Part shown: in pieces, positions 18,058 through 26,981 of the stretch
How the letters are laid out: each line of letters begins with the position of its first letter
Position numbering within the stretch: position 1 is the stretch's first letter
DNA from: Sphingobium sp. D43FB
GTDB taxonomy: Bacteria > Pseudomonadota > Alphaproteobacteria > Sphingomonadales > Sphingomonadaceae
DNA length: 64,000 nt
Reading direction: 5' to 3'
NCBI RefSeq assembly: GCF_002312805.1
Contig: NZ_NMUA01000001.1
Coordinates: 124,001 to 188,000 of the forward strand
The notes under the pieces: model-generated
Seen by the model: the letters and a program-made list of their open reading frames with translations, nothing else
Database searches by the model: none
What the model was told of the DNA's origin: nothing
Translations under genes and position numbers: made by a program

Positions 18058-18927
18058 TCACGCCTTGATAATCCGTCGCACCAGCGCGCTGGTATCCTGC
18101 CGATGGCCACCCATCGCCTGCACATCGGCGTAGAATTGATCGACCATCGCCGTCACCGGCAACGTCGCGCCATTCGCTCGCGCTTCCTCCAGCGCCAGCC
18201 CCAGATCCTTGCGCATCCAATCCACCGCGAAGCCGAAATCGAAACTGTCCTGCGCCATCGTCTTCCATCGATTATCCATCTGCCAGCTTTGCGCCGCGCC
18301 GCCCGAAATCGCTTCGAACACGGTGTTGAGGTCGAGTTCGGCCGCCTGCGCAAAGCGCATCGCTTCCGCCAGACCCTGCAATACGCCCGCAATGCAGATT
18401 TGGTTCACCATCTTGGTCGTCTGGCCCGCGCCAGCACCGCCGACATGGACGATCCGCGCGGCATAGGCCTGCATCACAATCTTCGCCGCCGTCACGGCCG
18501 GCTCGGTGCCCCCACACATGATCGACAACCGGCCATTCTCCGCCCCGGCCTGTCCGCCCGATACCGGCGCATCGACACTATGGATGCCCCGGCTTTCGCC
18601 TTCGACGAACAATTGCCGGGCGATCCGCGCGGAAACGGTGGTGTGGTCGATGAACAGGCTGCCCGGCTTCATCGTGCGGAACGCGCCTTCGCGGCCCAGC
18701 GTTACCTGGCTCAGATCATCGTCGGTGCCGACGCAACTGATCACGATCTCCGCCTCTTCCGCCGCCTTGGCCGGGCTGGTCGCGACCGTCCCGCCATAGG
18801 CTTCGGCCCAGCTTTTCGCCTTGCCGATGGAACGGTTGTAAACGGTCAGGCTGTGTCCGGCCTTGGCCAGATGTCCTGCAACCGGGCCGCCCATGACGCC
18901 CAGGCCGATAAACGCGATGTTAGCCAT
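18058..18927 (-). CDS. NAD(P)-dependent beta-hydroxyacid dehydrogenase (GarR/MmsB-like)
   Basis: This 289-residue protein has the N-terminal Rossmann motif MANIAFIGLGVMGGPVAGHL, the substrate-binding DAPVSGGQAGAENG near residue 118, and the catalytic lysine region GAGQTTKMVNQ near residue 168. All three are hallmarks of the 3-hydroxyisobutyrate and tartronate semialdehyde reductase family. The enzyme is cytoplasmic and oxidises or reduces short beta-hydroxyacids. The ATG at 18927 gives the family start; the longer open frame upstream would remove it from the Rossmann N-terminus. It lies 26 bases upstream of the amidohydrolase and may be cotranscribed. Which acid it uses is not decided by the sequence. 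Confidence 0.85.
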   Translation of the reverse strand: MANIAFIGLGVMGGPVAGHLAKAGHSLTVYNRSIGKAKSWAEAYGGTVATSPAKAAEEAEIVISCVGTDDDLSQVTLGREGAFRTMKPGSLFIDHTTVSARIARQLFVEGESRGIHSVDAPVSGGQAGAENGRLSIMCGGTEPAVTAAKIVMQAYAARIVHVGGAGAGQTTKMVNQICIAGVLQGLAEAMRFAQAAELDLNTVFEAISGGAAQSWQMDNRWKTMAQDSFDFGFAVDWMRKDLGLALEEARANGATLPVTAMVDQFYADVQAMGGHRQDTSALVRRIIKA

Positions 18928-19024
18928 ATGCCTCGTAGGATAAGTGCTTGGCGACCAGCCATAGGGGCAGTTTTCCGACAGTGCCAGTTTCTTCCACCGC
19001 AATTTTGCGTTAGGGCGCGACCAT

Positions 19025-20272
19025 ATGAACACGCTTGCCAAGATCGAGAGCGCCCCGCCGCTGCCCATCACCGTCGATGACGTGCTTGCCGCGCGCACTC
19101 GCATTGCCGGGGCGATCGTCAAGACGCCGACGCTGATCAGCCAGACGCTCTCGCAAATGCTGGGCTGCAACGTCTATCTCAAATTCGAGAATCTCCAGTT
19201 CACCGCCGCTTACAAGGAGCGCGGTGCGCTCAATCGCCTGCTGCAATTGGATGAAGCCTCGAAGACCAAGGGCGTGATCGCCGCGTCCGCGGGCAACCAT
19301 GCACAGGGCCTTGCCTATCATGGCAAGCGGCTGGGCGTCCCCGTGACCATCGTCATGCCGCTGACCACCCCGATCATCAAGGTGACACAGACGCGCGGCC
19401 ATGGCGCGACGGTCGTGCAATATGGCGAGAAGTTCGATGACGCCTACGCCCATGCGCGCTTGCTGGAGGTGGAGCAGGGGCTGACCTTCATCCATCCTTT
19501 CGACGAGCCGGACATCATGGCAGGGCAGGGCACGGTCGCGCTCGAAATGCTGGAGGATGCGCCGGAAATCGACACGCTGATCATCCCGATCGGCGGCGGC
19601 GGCCTGTTTTCCGGCATGGCAACGGCAGCGCGGGCGATGAAGCCGGACATCCGTTTGATCGGCGTGCAGGCGGAACTCTATCCGTCGATGTACGACTATA
19701 TCAAGGGCGAACATCTGCCCTGCGACGGCGATACGTTGGCGGAGGGGATCGCGGTCAAGCAGCCGGGCGACAACACCCGTCTCGTGGTCGAACGGCTGGC
19801 GGACGACATGCTGCTCGTCACCGAACGGCGGCTGGAAGAAGCGCTCAGCCTGTTGCTCCAGATCGAAAAGACCGTGGTCGAAGGGGCCGGGGCCGCCGGT
19901 CTCGCCGCGCTGCTGACCTATCGCGAACAATTTGTCGGGCGCAATGTCGGCCTCGTGCTGACCGGCGGCAATATCGACACGCGGCTGCTCGCCAACGTCC
20001 TGCTGCGCGATCTCGCCCGGTCGGGACGGCTCGCGCGGCTGCGCATCATCCTGCAGGATCGGCCCGGCGCGCTGTTCCATGTCGCCCGCATCTTCGATCA
20101 GGAAGCGGTCAACATCCTCGAACTGGCGCATCAGCGGATCTTCACCAACCTGCCGGCCAAGGGCTTGAGCCTCGACGTCGAGTGCGAGACGCGCGATCGC
20201 GCCCATCTCCAGCGGCTGATCGCCGCGCTCGGCGAAGCAGGCTATGAGGTCGCGCCGATCGAGGTTGCCTGA
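19025..20272 (+). CDS. ilvA: Threonine ammonia-lyase with C-terminal ACT-like domain
   Basis: This 415-residue PLP enzyme of fold type II has the cofactor lysine K64 in FTAAYKERGALNRL, the SAGNHAQGLAYHG loop near residue 92, and the glycine-rich phosphate-binding loop IGGGGLFSG near residue 194. The C-terminal 85 residues (RLRIILQDRPGALFHVARIF) form an ACT-like regulatory domain. It deaminates threonine to 2-oxobutanoate. The length of about 415 fits the short single-ACT form found in many alphaproteobacteria, which may be biosynthetic or catabolic. It is divergent from the dehydrogenase gene with a 97-base gap. Confidence 0.92.
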   Translation: MNTLAKIESAPPLPITVDDVLAARTRIAGAIVKTPTLISQTLSQMLGCNVYLKFENLQFTAAYKERGALNRLLQLDEASKTKGVIAASAGNHAQGLAYHGKRLGVPVTIVMPLTTPIIKVTQTRGHGATVVQYGEKFDDAYAHARLLEVEQGLTFIHPFDEPDIMAGQGTVALEMLEDAPEIDTLIIPIGGGGLFSGMATAARAMKPDIRLIGVQAELYPSMYDYIKGEHLPCDGDTLAEGIAVKQPGDNTRLVVERLADDMLLVTERRLEEALSLLLQIEKTVVEGAGAAGLAALLTYREQFVGRNVGLVLTGGNIDTRLLANVLLRDLARSGRLARLRIILQDRPGALFHVARIFDQEAVNILELAHQRIFTNLPAKGLSLDVECETRDRAHLQRLIAALGEAGYEVAPIEVA

Positions 20273-20388
20273 CGGGCTGCAACCTTTTGTTAATATTTCG
20301 TGGTAAACGCCCTTTTCACGCGCGCATGGGGTCGGCATAGTCTGCGCATGACCCATATACGGCACAGCGATGAACAGGATAGAGGCGC

Positions 20389-21207
20389 GTGACCGCACCT
20401 TTCCGTTTCCCCCGCTTTTTCGTGACCAACCCCTCGCCCTGTCCCTATCTGCCGGGACGGAGCGAGCGTAAGGTGTTCACGGAATTGAGCGGCGACAATG
20501 CTGCCGAACTCAATGACGCTTTGGGCCGCATCGGCTTTCGCCGCAGCCAGAATGTCGCCTACCGCCCCAGTTGCGCTGATTGCACTGCCTGCGTCTCGGT
20601 CCGGGTCGTCGCCAGTGAGTTCAAGCCCAACGCGACCCAGCGCAAGCTCATCCGCCGCAACAGCGACTTGGTCGTCACTGCCTGCAAGCCCTGGTCCACC
20701 GAAGAACAATTCGCCCTGCTCCAGCGCTATCTCAGCGCGCGGCATCCGGGCGGCGGCATGACGGAAATGGACGAGATGGACTTTGCCGACATGGTCGAAC
20801 AGACCCCGGTCGACAGCCATATCATCGAATATCGCGAGCCCGGCGTCGATGGGCGCGTCGGTCGGCTGGTTGGCGCCTGCCTGACCGATCGGCAGGGCGA
20901 TGGCCTGTCGATGATCTACAGCTTCTTCGATACCGAAATCGACTATCGGCCGGGCCTCGGCAATTTCATCATCCTCGACCATATCCTTCGCGCCGGGTCG
21001 GCGGGCCTGCCCTATGTCTATCTGGGCTATTGGGTCGAGGGGTCGCAGCGGATGCAATATAAGGTCCGCTACCGCCCGCTCGAAAAGCTCACCCGCAGCG
21101 GTTGGACCCGCTTCGATCCTGATGAGCAGGTCGAGGCCATTCGTGGCGTGGTCGCGCGCGATGAACCGCCCTTGCCGGTCGAACTGGCAGCCATCTTCCG
21201 CAAATAG
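20389..21207 (+). CDS. bpt: Aspartate/glutamate leucyltransferase (Bpt)
   Basis: This 272-residue protein matches the Bpt/ATE1 family. The N-terminal [20 protein letters not shown] and the cysteine cluster [14 protein letters not shown] lie within the first 75 residues, and the C-terminal domain has [14 protein letters not shown] and [15 protein letters not shown]. Bacterial Bpt transfers leucine from Leu-tRNA to N-terminal Asp or Glu of proteins, sending them to ClpS/ClpAP in the N-degron pathway. The start is GTG 20389. It follows ilvA after 116 bases. Confidence 0.92.
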   Translation: MTAPFRFPRFFVTNPSPCPYLPGRSERKVFTELSGDNAAELNDALGRIGFRRSQNVAYRPSCADCTACVSVRVVASEFKPNATQRKLIRRNSDLVVTACKPWSTEEQFALLQRYLSARHPGGGMTEMDEMDFADMVEQTPVDSHIIEYREPGVDGRVGRLVGACLTDRQGDGLSMIYSFFDTEIDYRPGLGNFIILDHILRAGSAGLPYVYLGYWVEGSQRMQYKVRYRPLEKLTRSGWTRFDPDEQVEAIRGVVARDEPPLPVELAAIFRK

Positions 21208-21216
21208 ATGTAGGTC

Positions 21217-21238
21217 GGGGGCGGCGCTTACCGCCCCC
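21217..21238. terminator. Hairpin between convergent genes
   Basis: GGGGGCGG and CCGCCCCC pair perfectly around a six-base loop between the convergent bpt and glycine-zipper genes. There is no long T-run on either side, so terminator function is plausible but unproven. Confidence 0.5.
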
Positions 21239-21247
21239 AATGCGTCA

Positions 21248-22270
21248 TCAGCAGGCGCAGGACCGGCGTGTGCGCCGCGTGGACCTGCGCACCGGCACGG
21301 TTTCCGTGACATAGCTGGTCGTGGTCGTCGTGGTCATGACGGGCTGCACCGTCACCGTGGTCACGACCGGCGCGGGATAATAATAGCCGCCCGAAACATA
21401 ACCGCCCTGACCGCCTATGGGCGCGCCACCATGCGACCAATGCGGCGCACTGGCATAGGCTGGCGCGTCATAATCGACGCCTGCGCCACGGACATCGCCT
21501 TCGAACCGGCCTTCATAGGTGCCGGTGGTGCGGCGACCATCTTCGGTGGTCCAGGTGCCGGTCCAGCGCCCCTCATACTCATTGCTGCGGGTCACGCTGT
21601 CGTCGGCATAGCCATAGCCATCGTCATAGCTTGCACCGGGACGACGCGGCGGTGGGGCGTTGCGGCGCGGCGCATCCTCCGCCTTGTCGATCGCCATGCC
21701 AGCGACGGCCCCCACGCCTGCACCGATCAACGTGCCAGCCGTGCGATTGCCCCGCCCGGCAATGCGGTTGCCCGCGACTCCGCCGACGACGGCACCGATC
21801 GCGGCACCACCCACGCCATTGTCGCGGCGACGATCGTCATAAGTGCCGTTGTCGGGACCATAGCCGCCTTCGTAGCGATTCCAGTCGATATTGCTGCGGC
21901 TGTCATAGACCCGGCCATAGCGATCGGTCATCACTGCATCGTCATAATAGCGCGACCAGCCATAGCCATAGGCCGGGGCGGGCAGGCCATAGGCACCGTA
22001 ATTGGCGATATAATAGGTCGGGCTGATCCAATATCGCGGCAGGACATAGCCATAGACTGGCCGACGATAGCCGTTCCAGCCACCCGGTGCGCGCCATCCC
22101 GCCACCCAGCGGCCGTTATGGCGCTGGCCCCAACGCTGGCCGCCATTCCAATGCTGGCCAGGGCGAACCCCATGCGCGCCGGGCTGGCGCACTTCACCGG
22201 CGAGCGCGGGGCTGCCCGCCGCCGTCAGCGCGACGGCTGTGCCCAAAAGGAAGAGGCCGGATATCCGCAT
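21248..22270 (-). CDS. RcnB/glycine-zipper envelope protein
   Basis: This 340-residue protein has a cleavable signal peptide (MRISGLFLLGTAVALTAAGSP, likely cut after ALA near residue 24). A Gly/Trp/Tyr-rich region resembling the RcnB domain follows (VLPRYWISPTYYIANYGAYGL, shown in part, near residue 80). A glycine-zipper segment comes next, VGGAAIGAVVGGVAGNRIAG and TLIGAGVGAVAGMAID near residues 155-205, and then a low-complexity tail ending in two cysteines (SCAC). It is probably periplasmic or outer-membrane associated. Glycine zippers form membrane-inserting helices, but the function of this family is not established. Confidence 0.75.
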   Translation of the reverse strand: MRISGLFLLGTAVALTAAGSPALAGEVRQPGAHGVRPGQHWNGGQRWGQRHNGRWVAGWRAPGGWNGYRRPVYGYVLPRYWISPTYYIANYGAYGLPAPAYGYGWSRYYDDAVMTDRYGRVYDSRSNIDWNRYEGGYGPDNGTYDDRRRDNGVGGAAIGAVVGGVAGNRIAGRGNRTAGTLIGAGVGAVAGMAIDKAEDAPRRNAPPPRRPGASYDDGYGYADDSVTRSNEYEGRWTGTWTTEDGRRTTGTYEGRFEGDVRGAGVDYDAPAYASAPHWSHGGAPIGGQGGYVSGGYYYPAPVVTTVTVQPVMTTTTTTSYVTETVPVRRSTRRTRRSCAC

Positions 22271-22434
22271 GGTTAACGCTCCCTGTTTTCCGGCGCGCGA
22301 AGACGCGCGCGCAGATCAAAATGCTAACGCTCCGTCTAGCATGATGATCCGCCGCTATCCATCAGCGGGACGGGGGATTCCTGTCCCGAAACGGGTCGGA
22401 ACGGGCTATCGGCATGGGAAAGACGGTTAACCGG

Positions 22435-22920
22435 TCAGCCGACCCGCGCCGCGATCACCGCGACCAGCGCTTCCAGCCCGGCAGTATCATCCGAGTCGAA
22501 CCGCGCGGGTTTGGGGCTGTCGAGATCCAGCACGCCGACCACCCGCCCGTCGCGCAGGATCGGCACGACGATTTCCGACGCGCTGGCCGCGTCGCAGGCG
22601 ATATGGCCCGGAAAAGCGTGGACATCCTCCACCAACTGCGTCTCCCCCGTCGCCGCCGCCGCGCCGCATACACCCCGACCCATCGGAATGCGGATGCAGG
22701 CGGGCTTCCCCTGAAACGGCCCCAGCACCAGTTCGTCACCGACCAACCGATAAAACCCCGCCCAGTTCAGGTCCGGCAGAAACTGCCACAACAGCGCGGA
22801 AACATTGGCCATATTGGCCACGGAGTCCGGCTCGGCCCCTGTCAACGCATCGGCGGCGGACAGCAGGTCGGCATACAAGGTCGCCTTGTCGGCGGCGTCA
22901 GTGGGGGCGAAGTCATACAT
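22435..22920 (-). CDS. msrC: Free methionine-(R)-sulfoxide reductase (GAF domain)
   Basis: This 161-residue single GAF-domain protein carries the three cysteines of the fRMsr family at positions 75, 85 and 109, in GKPACIRIPMGRGVCG and HAFPGHIACDAASASE. It reduces free methionine-R-sulfoxide with electrons from thioredoxin, in the cytoplasm. The length and motif spacing match the enzyme from other bacteria. It is transcribed away from the following membrane protein with a 51-base gap; both genes are on the minus strand. Confidence 0.92.
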   Translation of the reverse strand: MYDFAPTDAADKATLYADLLSAADALTGAEPDSVANMANVSALLWQFLPDLNWAGFYRLVGDELVLGPFQGKPACIRIPMGRGVCGAAAATGETQLVEDVHAFPGHIACDAASASEIVVPILRDGRVVGVLDLDSPKPARFDSDDTAGLEALVAVIAARVG

Positions 22921-22971
22921 GGCGTTGATATAGGGCCGTCGGCGGCGAACGCCAAACGTTCTGGCGCTTAT

Positions 22972-24696
22972 CTATAGGCCTGTCAGCTTCGAGGATGCAC
23001 AGCCTGTTTCTTTGAGATAGCTGCCTATCGCGTCCATCCGTCTGGTCGTCGTGGACCTCTCGATTTCTGCTTCCTTGACACCAGCACGGACGAAATCGGC
23101 GCGATCAAAAACCTCTACACGATAACCTTGGCACAGATCAGGAACCGTTCCCGGATCCAGATGCGCCATACTCATGATGATAGGTTTGCGGACCATTCCA
23201 CCGTCGATACGTACGACATCCTGTCCGAAGACGCTGCCGCGGGCGTCGACAAGGACAACGTCCGCTTTACGTGCAACAATGGCGGCATGGGCACGCGCAT
23301 GAGGCGCAACGAAACGGTAGATCATCGCCGCTTGTGCCATCATCAACACCAGCGCCAGCACGCAACTTTGCAGCACCGGTCGGAGTGTCGAATGAACCGT
23401 ATGACGGTCAGCCCATCCTCGGCCGGCAAGTAGGCAAAAAGGTCCGATATAGCCGTGAAGATAACGATAGCCCCAACCAAGCCCCTGATGAACGGTAAGT
23501 AGCATGCCGACAAGACAGCCGGCTGCTAGCGCCAGAAACAGCAAATTCGGGTATGTCGCAGCTTTGCCTTTACAAAAGCCTTTTGCTGCGCTCCGTGCCC
23601 CCAAGAGTGACAGTGGAAGGAGGAGAGCGTTGTTCCAAGCAAAGAAGCGTGGAATGTAGATGAGGGGATCAAGGCTATGCAGTCGCGGCGAAATGCTTGC
23701 ATTTTGGGATCCCGCCCCAGAGAGCGGAATGTCCAGCGAATGTGCCAGCAATAGTGGATAGAATTTAAGCCAAAATATGATGAAAATACTATAGCTTACT
23801 GCGTAGATGGCAGACAGTAACCAGCGGCGTTGATATAAAAGAATGATGAGAACTGGCCCCGCGAACAAGGCATGGAACTGAACCTTATGCAGGCCAAGGG
23901 CAATTGCGCCCACCAAAATCGCTCCCGCGTGCGCCAAGGGTCTGTCCGCCACAAACAGAGCCAACCATAGTAAATTCAGGGCGAAATGTGCGGTCATGGC
24001 GTAGGGTGTCATGGCGTTGAAAAGCAACTGTCCCGACGTCAGCGCTAACAGCATCACAACGATCCGAGAATCCCGTCGGGCCGGCAGGAGGATTCCCGAA
24101 ACATGCCAGAGGGCGGCCAACCCGACCAGCAGCAACAATGGCTGGGAAAGTGCCGGGTCCGCCACCAGCGACACCAACGCTTCGAAGAGCGCAGATCCCG
24201 GTAGATAAATCGAAATCCAGTATCGCTCGCCACCGATAGGGTGTTGAAATTCGGGCAACATTGCACCGCGGAACGCACGCCACTCAGGGGGAATGGCGAT
24301 ACCCATCTCGCCCCGCGCTATATAGTTTGCCGCCAGTCGCGCCAGGTCTTCGTCGCGCGACAGTGCGTAGCCCTGCATCAACCAATAATGACCGATCCAT
24401 GCGATGCCTGCCATGACCAGCATGGCGCAGGCCAACGTTCCGGGTTGGCTAAGTAATTGCTTCCTCGTCGCTTCGTTCTGCCATCTGACCAGCATCAGGA
24501 AGCCGATCATCAGAGCAGCGACTGGAACATCTTGCGTGAGGAAGAAATATTGGGGCTGGCTTACGCTAGAGCTGGATGTGGCAAATAGAATGGCCAAAGC
24601 CATCCAAATCGCGGCGGGTACGGCAAACCAGCGTAGCCTCACCATTTTGTTCGGCGCAGAGCCATATGTTCCGCTCAAACAGATCGTCGACGCCAT
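22972..24696 (-). CDS. GT-C-like multi-pass membrane protein, copy 2
   Basis: This is a full-length homolog of the protein at 14501-16249. Both share IGHY/AGHY, the acidic loop SRDED or SRDEE, the stretch MTPYAMT.HFALN, QG.GWG.RY.HG.IGPFCLLAG, ADVVL.D.RG and a C-terminal soluble domain ending near EVFDRAD/ELFDRAE. About ten membrane spans are visible. ATG 24696 is chosen because AAGGGG lies six bases upstream; an ATG at 24720 is in the same frame. The gene stands outside any polysaccharide cluster and its codons are visibly less GC-rich than those of its neighbours, so it may have arrived by transfer. Function is inferred only from the GT-C-like layout. Confidence 0.68.
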   Translation of the reverse strand: MASTICLSGTYGSAPNKMVRLRWFAVPAAIWMALAILFATSSSSVSQPQYFFLTQDVPVAALMIGFLMLVRWQNEATRKQLLSQPGTLACAMLVMAGIAWIGHYWLMQGYALSRDEDLARLAANYIARGEMGIAIPPEWRAFRGAMLPEFQHPIGGERYWISIYLPGSALFEALVSLVADPALSQPLLLLVGLAALWHVSGILLPARRDSRIVVMLLALTSGQLLFNAMTPYAMTAHFALNLLWLALFVADRPLAHAGAILVGAIALGLHKVQFHALFAGPVLIILLYQRRWLLSAIYAVSYSIFIIFWLKFYPLLLAHSLDIPLSGAGSQNASISPRLHSLDPLIYIPRFFAWNNALLLPLSLLGARSAAKGFCKGKAATYPNLLFLALAAGCLVGMLLTVHQGLGWGYRYLHGYIGPFCLLAGRGWADRHTVHSTLRPVLQSCVLALVLMMAQAAMIYRFVAPHARAHAAIVARKADVVLVDARGSVFGQDVVRIDGGMVRKPIIMSMAHLDPGTVPDLCQGYRVEVFDRADFVRAGVKEAEIERSTTTRRMDAIGSYLKETGCASSKLTGL

Positions 24697-24750
24697 CTCC
24701 TGCCCCTTCAAGGACGGCATAACCGAAAAATGGTTAATATGAACTTGATG

Positions 24751-25155
24751 TCAGAGGTCGCGAACCTTGCCACGCCCTTGCTTGACCGTACTGCGCGCCT
24801 TCTTGGAATCCACCCGCCGTGCCTTGGCGGCTTTGCCCGGCTTGGTCGCTATACGGCGGGCGTCGCGCTGGTGGGCTTTGGCGATCATCTCGGCCAGCCG
24901 TTCGCGCGCATCCTGACGATTGGCACCCTGGGTGCGGAAGCGTGAGGCCTCGATGATAATCTCGTTGCCCGATGTCAGCCGCGATCCGGCCAGTTCCCTG
25001 ATCTTGCGATAGGCATGGGGCGGCAGGCCGAGCCGGAACAGGTCGACGCGCAACTGCACCGTCGTCGCCACCTTGTTGACATTCTGTCCGCCCGGACCGC
25101 CCCCGGTGATGAAGCGCTCTTCCAGCGCATCATCGGGAATCTCAAATCCCGGCAT
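24751..25155 (-). CDS. arfB: Alternative ribosome-rescue factor ArfB (peptidyl-tRNA hydrolase)
   Basis: This 134-residue protein has the catalytic GGQ motif at residues 22-24 (TGGGPGGQNVNKVATTVQLR), in the short codon-recognition-free form of class I release factors, followed by a basic tail rich in Lys and Arg (KPGKAAKARR, KKARSTVKQ). ArfB enters stalled ribosomes with the tail in the empty mRNA channel and hydrolyses peptidyl-tRNA. The ATG at 25155 gives the family start; it overlaps the end of the upstream pseudouridine synthase gene by 14 bases, so the two are translationally linked. Confidence 0.93.
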   Translation of the reverse strand: MPGFEIPDDALEERFITGGGPGGQNVNKVATTVQLRVDLFRLGLPPHAYRKIRELAGSRLTSGNEIIIEASRFRTQGANRQDARERLAEMIAKAHQRDARRIATKPGKAAKARRVDSKKARSTVKQGRGKVRDL

Positions 25156-25819
25156 CGTCCAGCAGCTCCGGGCCAAAACCGGCGGCGGCAAAGGTCGCGG
25201 GCAGGGGGGCCGTCGCCTCCGCCGCAGGCTTTTCGCCGCGCGCGATGCTCAGGAACCGGCTGTGCAGCAACATCGGCACGCCGCCCTCGCCATAGACCGG
25301 GTCGCCGACGATCGGAAAGCCCAGCCCGTGCAGCGCATGAACGCGAATCTGATGCGTGCGCCCGGTGCGCGGGGTGAAGGCGATCAGCGACCGGCCGTCC
25401 TTCTCGGCAATCTTGCGCCATTCGGTGATGGCGACCTTGCCCGCCTTGGCCGGGATCATGCGCCAGCCTTCCTCGGCGGTACTGACCTTCTTGAGCGCCA
25501 GTTCGATAAGGCCGGTATCCTCCGCTGGCACGCCCTCGATCACCGCAACATAGCGTTTGGCGACGGTGCCAGCCTCGAACGCCTGGGCGAAGCGTTTATG
25601 CGCCTTGGGGTTGCGCGCCAGCAGCAGGCAGCCGCTGGTGTCGCGGTCGAGCCGATGGACCGGCAGCGGCCAACGCTGGAAACCGAAGGTCAGCGACTGA
25701 AGATGATTTTCCAGCGCGATCGACCCATCGCGCGGCGCATCGACCGGCAGCCCGGCAGGCTTGTCGAGAATGAGGGCTTCGCCATCGATGAACAAAACAT
25801 GGTCGGTAAGCAGGGACAA
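25142..25819 (-). CDS. RluA-family RNA pseudouridine synthase
   Basis: This 225-residue protein has the RluA-family catalytic motif HRLDRDTSGC with the aspartate at residue 58, plus ILDKPAGLPV near the N-terminus, KRYVAVIEG, and RTGRTHQIRVHALHGLG near residue 165. No ATG is available in the open frame after the divergent acyltransferase gene begins, so TTG 25819 (then SLLTDHVLFIDGEA) is the most plausible start. The S4 domain of larger RluA proteins is absent. The target position in rRNA or tRNA cannot be told from the sequence. Coexpression with arfB suggests a translation-related role. Confidence 0.88.
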   Translation of the reverse strand: MSLLTDHVLFIDGEALILDKPAGLPVDAPRDGSIALENHLQSLTFGFQRWPLPVHRLDRDTSGCLLLARNPKAHKRFAQAFEAGTVAKRYVAVIEGVPAEDTGLIELALKKVSTAEEGWRMIPAKAGKVAITEWRKIAEKDGRSLIAFTPRTGRTHQIRVHALHGLGFPIVGDPVYGEGGVPMLLHSRFLSIARGEKPAAEATAPLPATFAAAGFGPELLDDAGI

Positions 25820-25892
25820 AAGGGGAATCCGATCGGGGCAGCAAGGGGTGTGGAATTGACGCGCGCGTCGCTTCCTATAGGCGGTGGGGCCG

Positions 25893-26864
25893 ATGGAACA
25901 TAGTGGGGAAAATAGCGGGGGTGCCGCGACACCATCGCCGGGTCGGCTGGACTGGGTGGATGTCGCACGCGGCATCGGCATCATCGCCGTCGTCGTCGGC
26001 CATGTGTGGACGCGCGGACCTGTGCGCCACGCCATGTACAGCTTTCACATGCCGCTCTTTTTCCTGCTATCGGGCATGCTCTCGCGCCCGCAGCCGATCA
26101 TTCCCTTCGCCCGGCGGCAGTTGTTCAGCCAGATGCGACCCTATTTTCTGTTCCTCGCGCTGGTGATCGCGGCCGATCAGATCATCGAACCACTCAAGGG
26201 CAATCGACCGATCTTTCGCGACTGGCCGCAGGACATCGGACCGCTCCTGCTGGGCGGTTCATGGCTCGCTGGCCCCTTCATCATCTTCTGGTTCGTGCCC
26301 TGCCTGATGGTGGCCCGCATCCTTTTCAACGCCTTGTCGTGCCGATGGCCCGACCCGCTCACGCGCCGTTGGGGATTGGCGATGCTGCCCATCCTGCTCG
26401 TCGCCTATGCGTCCGGCCATATCACCCGCTTGTCGCCGCTCGGCCTGTTGACGGTGCCGATGGCTTTCGTGCTGCTTTGGGTGGGGGCGGCGTGGCACCG
26501 TGTCGGCTGGCGAGGGTGGATGATGATACCCTTCTTGTCGCTCTCCGTGGCGGGTCTGAGCGGCCTTCTGCCGTCGCTGAATATGCGAACGGCTGATTAT
26601 GGCTGGCCATTGGCGTCGATGGGAGCGGCCATCGCGACGTCGTTTTTGATCTTCAAACTGTCGGTAACGATCGCGCCCCACGCCGCGCCGCTCGCGGCGA
26701 TAGGGCGAGGATCATTGACGATCATGTATCTCCATGTGCCGCTGATCCACTATCTGTCGCCCTATATGGACAAGCTGCCGCTGCTTGCTCTGGCCCTGTC
26801 CGCGCCTTTCGCACTGGACCGGCTTATCCGCCTCTCTCAACGCGCAACCCGCTGGCTGCTGTAG
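25893..26864 (+). CDS. Acyltransferase family 3 membrane protein
   Basis: This 323-residue protein with about ten membrane spans has the acyltransferase-3 hallmarks WVDVARGIGIIAVVVGHVW near residue 18 and MYSFHMPLFFLLSGML near residue 45. The conserved His and Arg of this family sit in the first two segments. Such proteins O-acetylate or succinylate exopolysaccharides, lipopolysaccharide or osmoregulated glucans on the membrane. It stands alone, divergent from the pseudouridine synthase. The start at ATG 25893 follows a G-rich GGTGGGGC; GTG 25884 is possible. A link to the exopolysaccharide locus 10 kb away is possible but not shown. Confidence 0.85.
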   Translation: MEHSGENSGGAATPSPGRLDWVDVARGIGIIAVVVGHVWTRGPVRHAMYSFHMPLFFLLSGMLSRPQPIIPFARRQLFSQMRPYFLFLALVIAADQIIEPLKGNRPIFRDWPQDIGPLLLGGSWLAGPFIIFWFVPCLMVARILFNALSCRWPDPLTRRWGLAMLPILLVAYASGHITRLSPLGLLTVPMAFVLLWVGAAWHRVGWRGWMMIPFLSLSVAGLSGLLPSLNMRTADYGWPLASMGAAIATSFLIFKLSVTIAPHAAPLAAIGRGSLTIMYLHVPLIHYLSPYMDKLPLLALALSAPFALDRLIRLSQRATRWLL

Positions 26865-26872
26865 CGGAAAGC

Positions 26873-26911
26873 AAAAAGGGGCCGATGCACAGTCCCGGTG
26901 CATCGACCCCT
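26873..26911 (-). terminator. Rho-independent terminator of wrbA
   Basis: Stem arms 26877-26890 and 26898-26911 (14 bases with one mismatch) enclose a seven-base loop. On the minus strand the stem is followed by a run of five T, which suits the gene ending at 26982. Confidence 0.75.
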
Positions 26912-26981
26912 GCGGCGTGCCGTAATCTTCGTGCGACACAAAGTCTCGGCAGTCCACACCTCTAGACGGGGCGGTCGGCGA

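Noticed and set aside
19010..20398. 462-codon minus-strand open frame
   Set aside because: Antisense to ilvA, which has clear catalytic motifs; the shadow has none.
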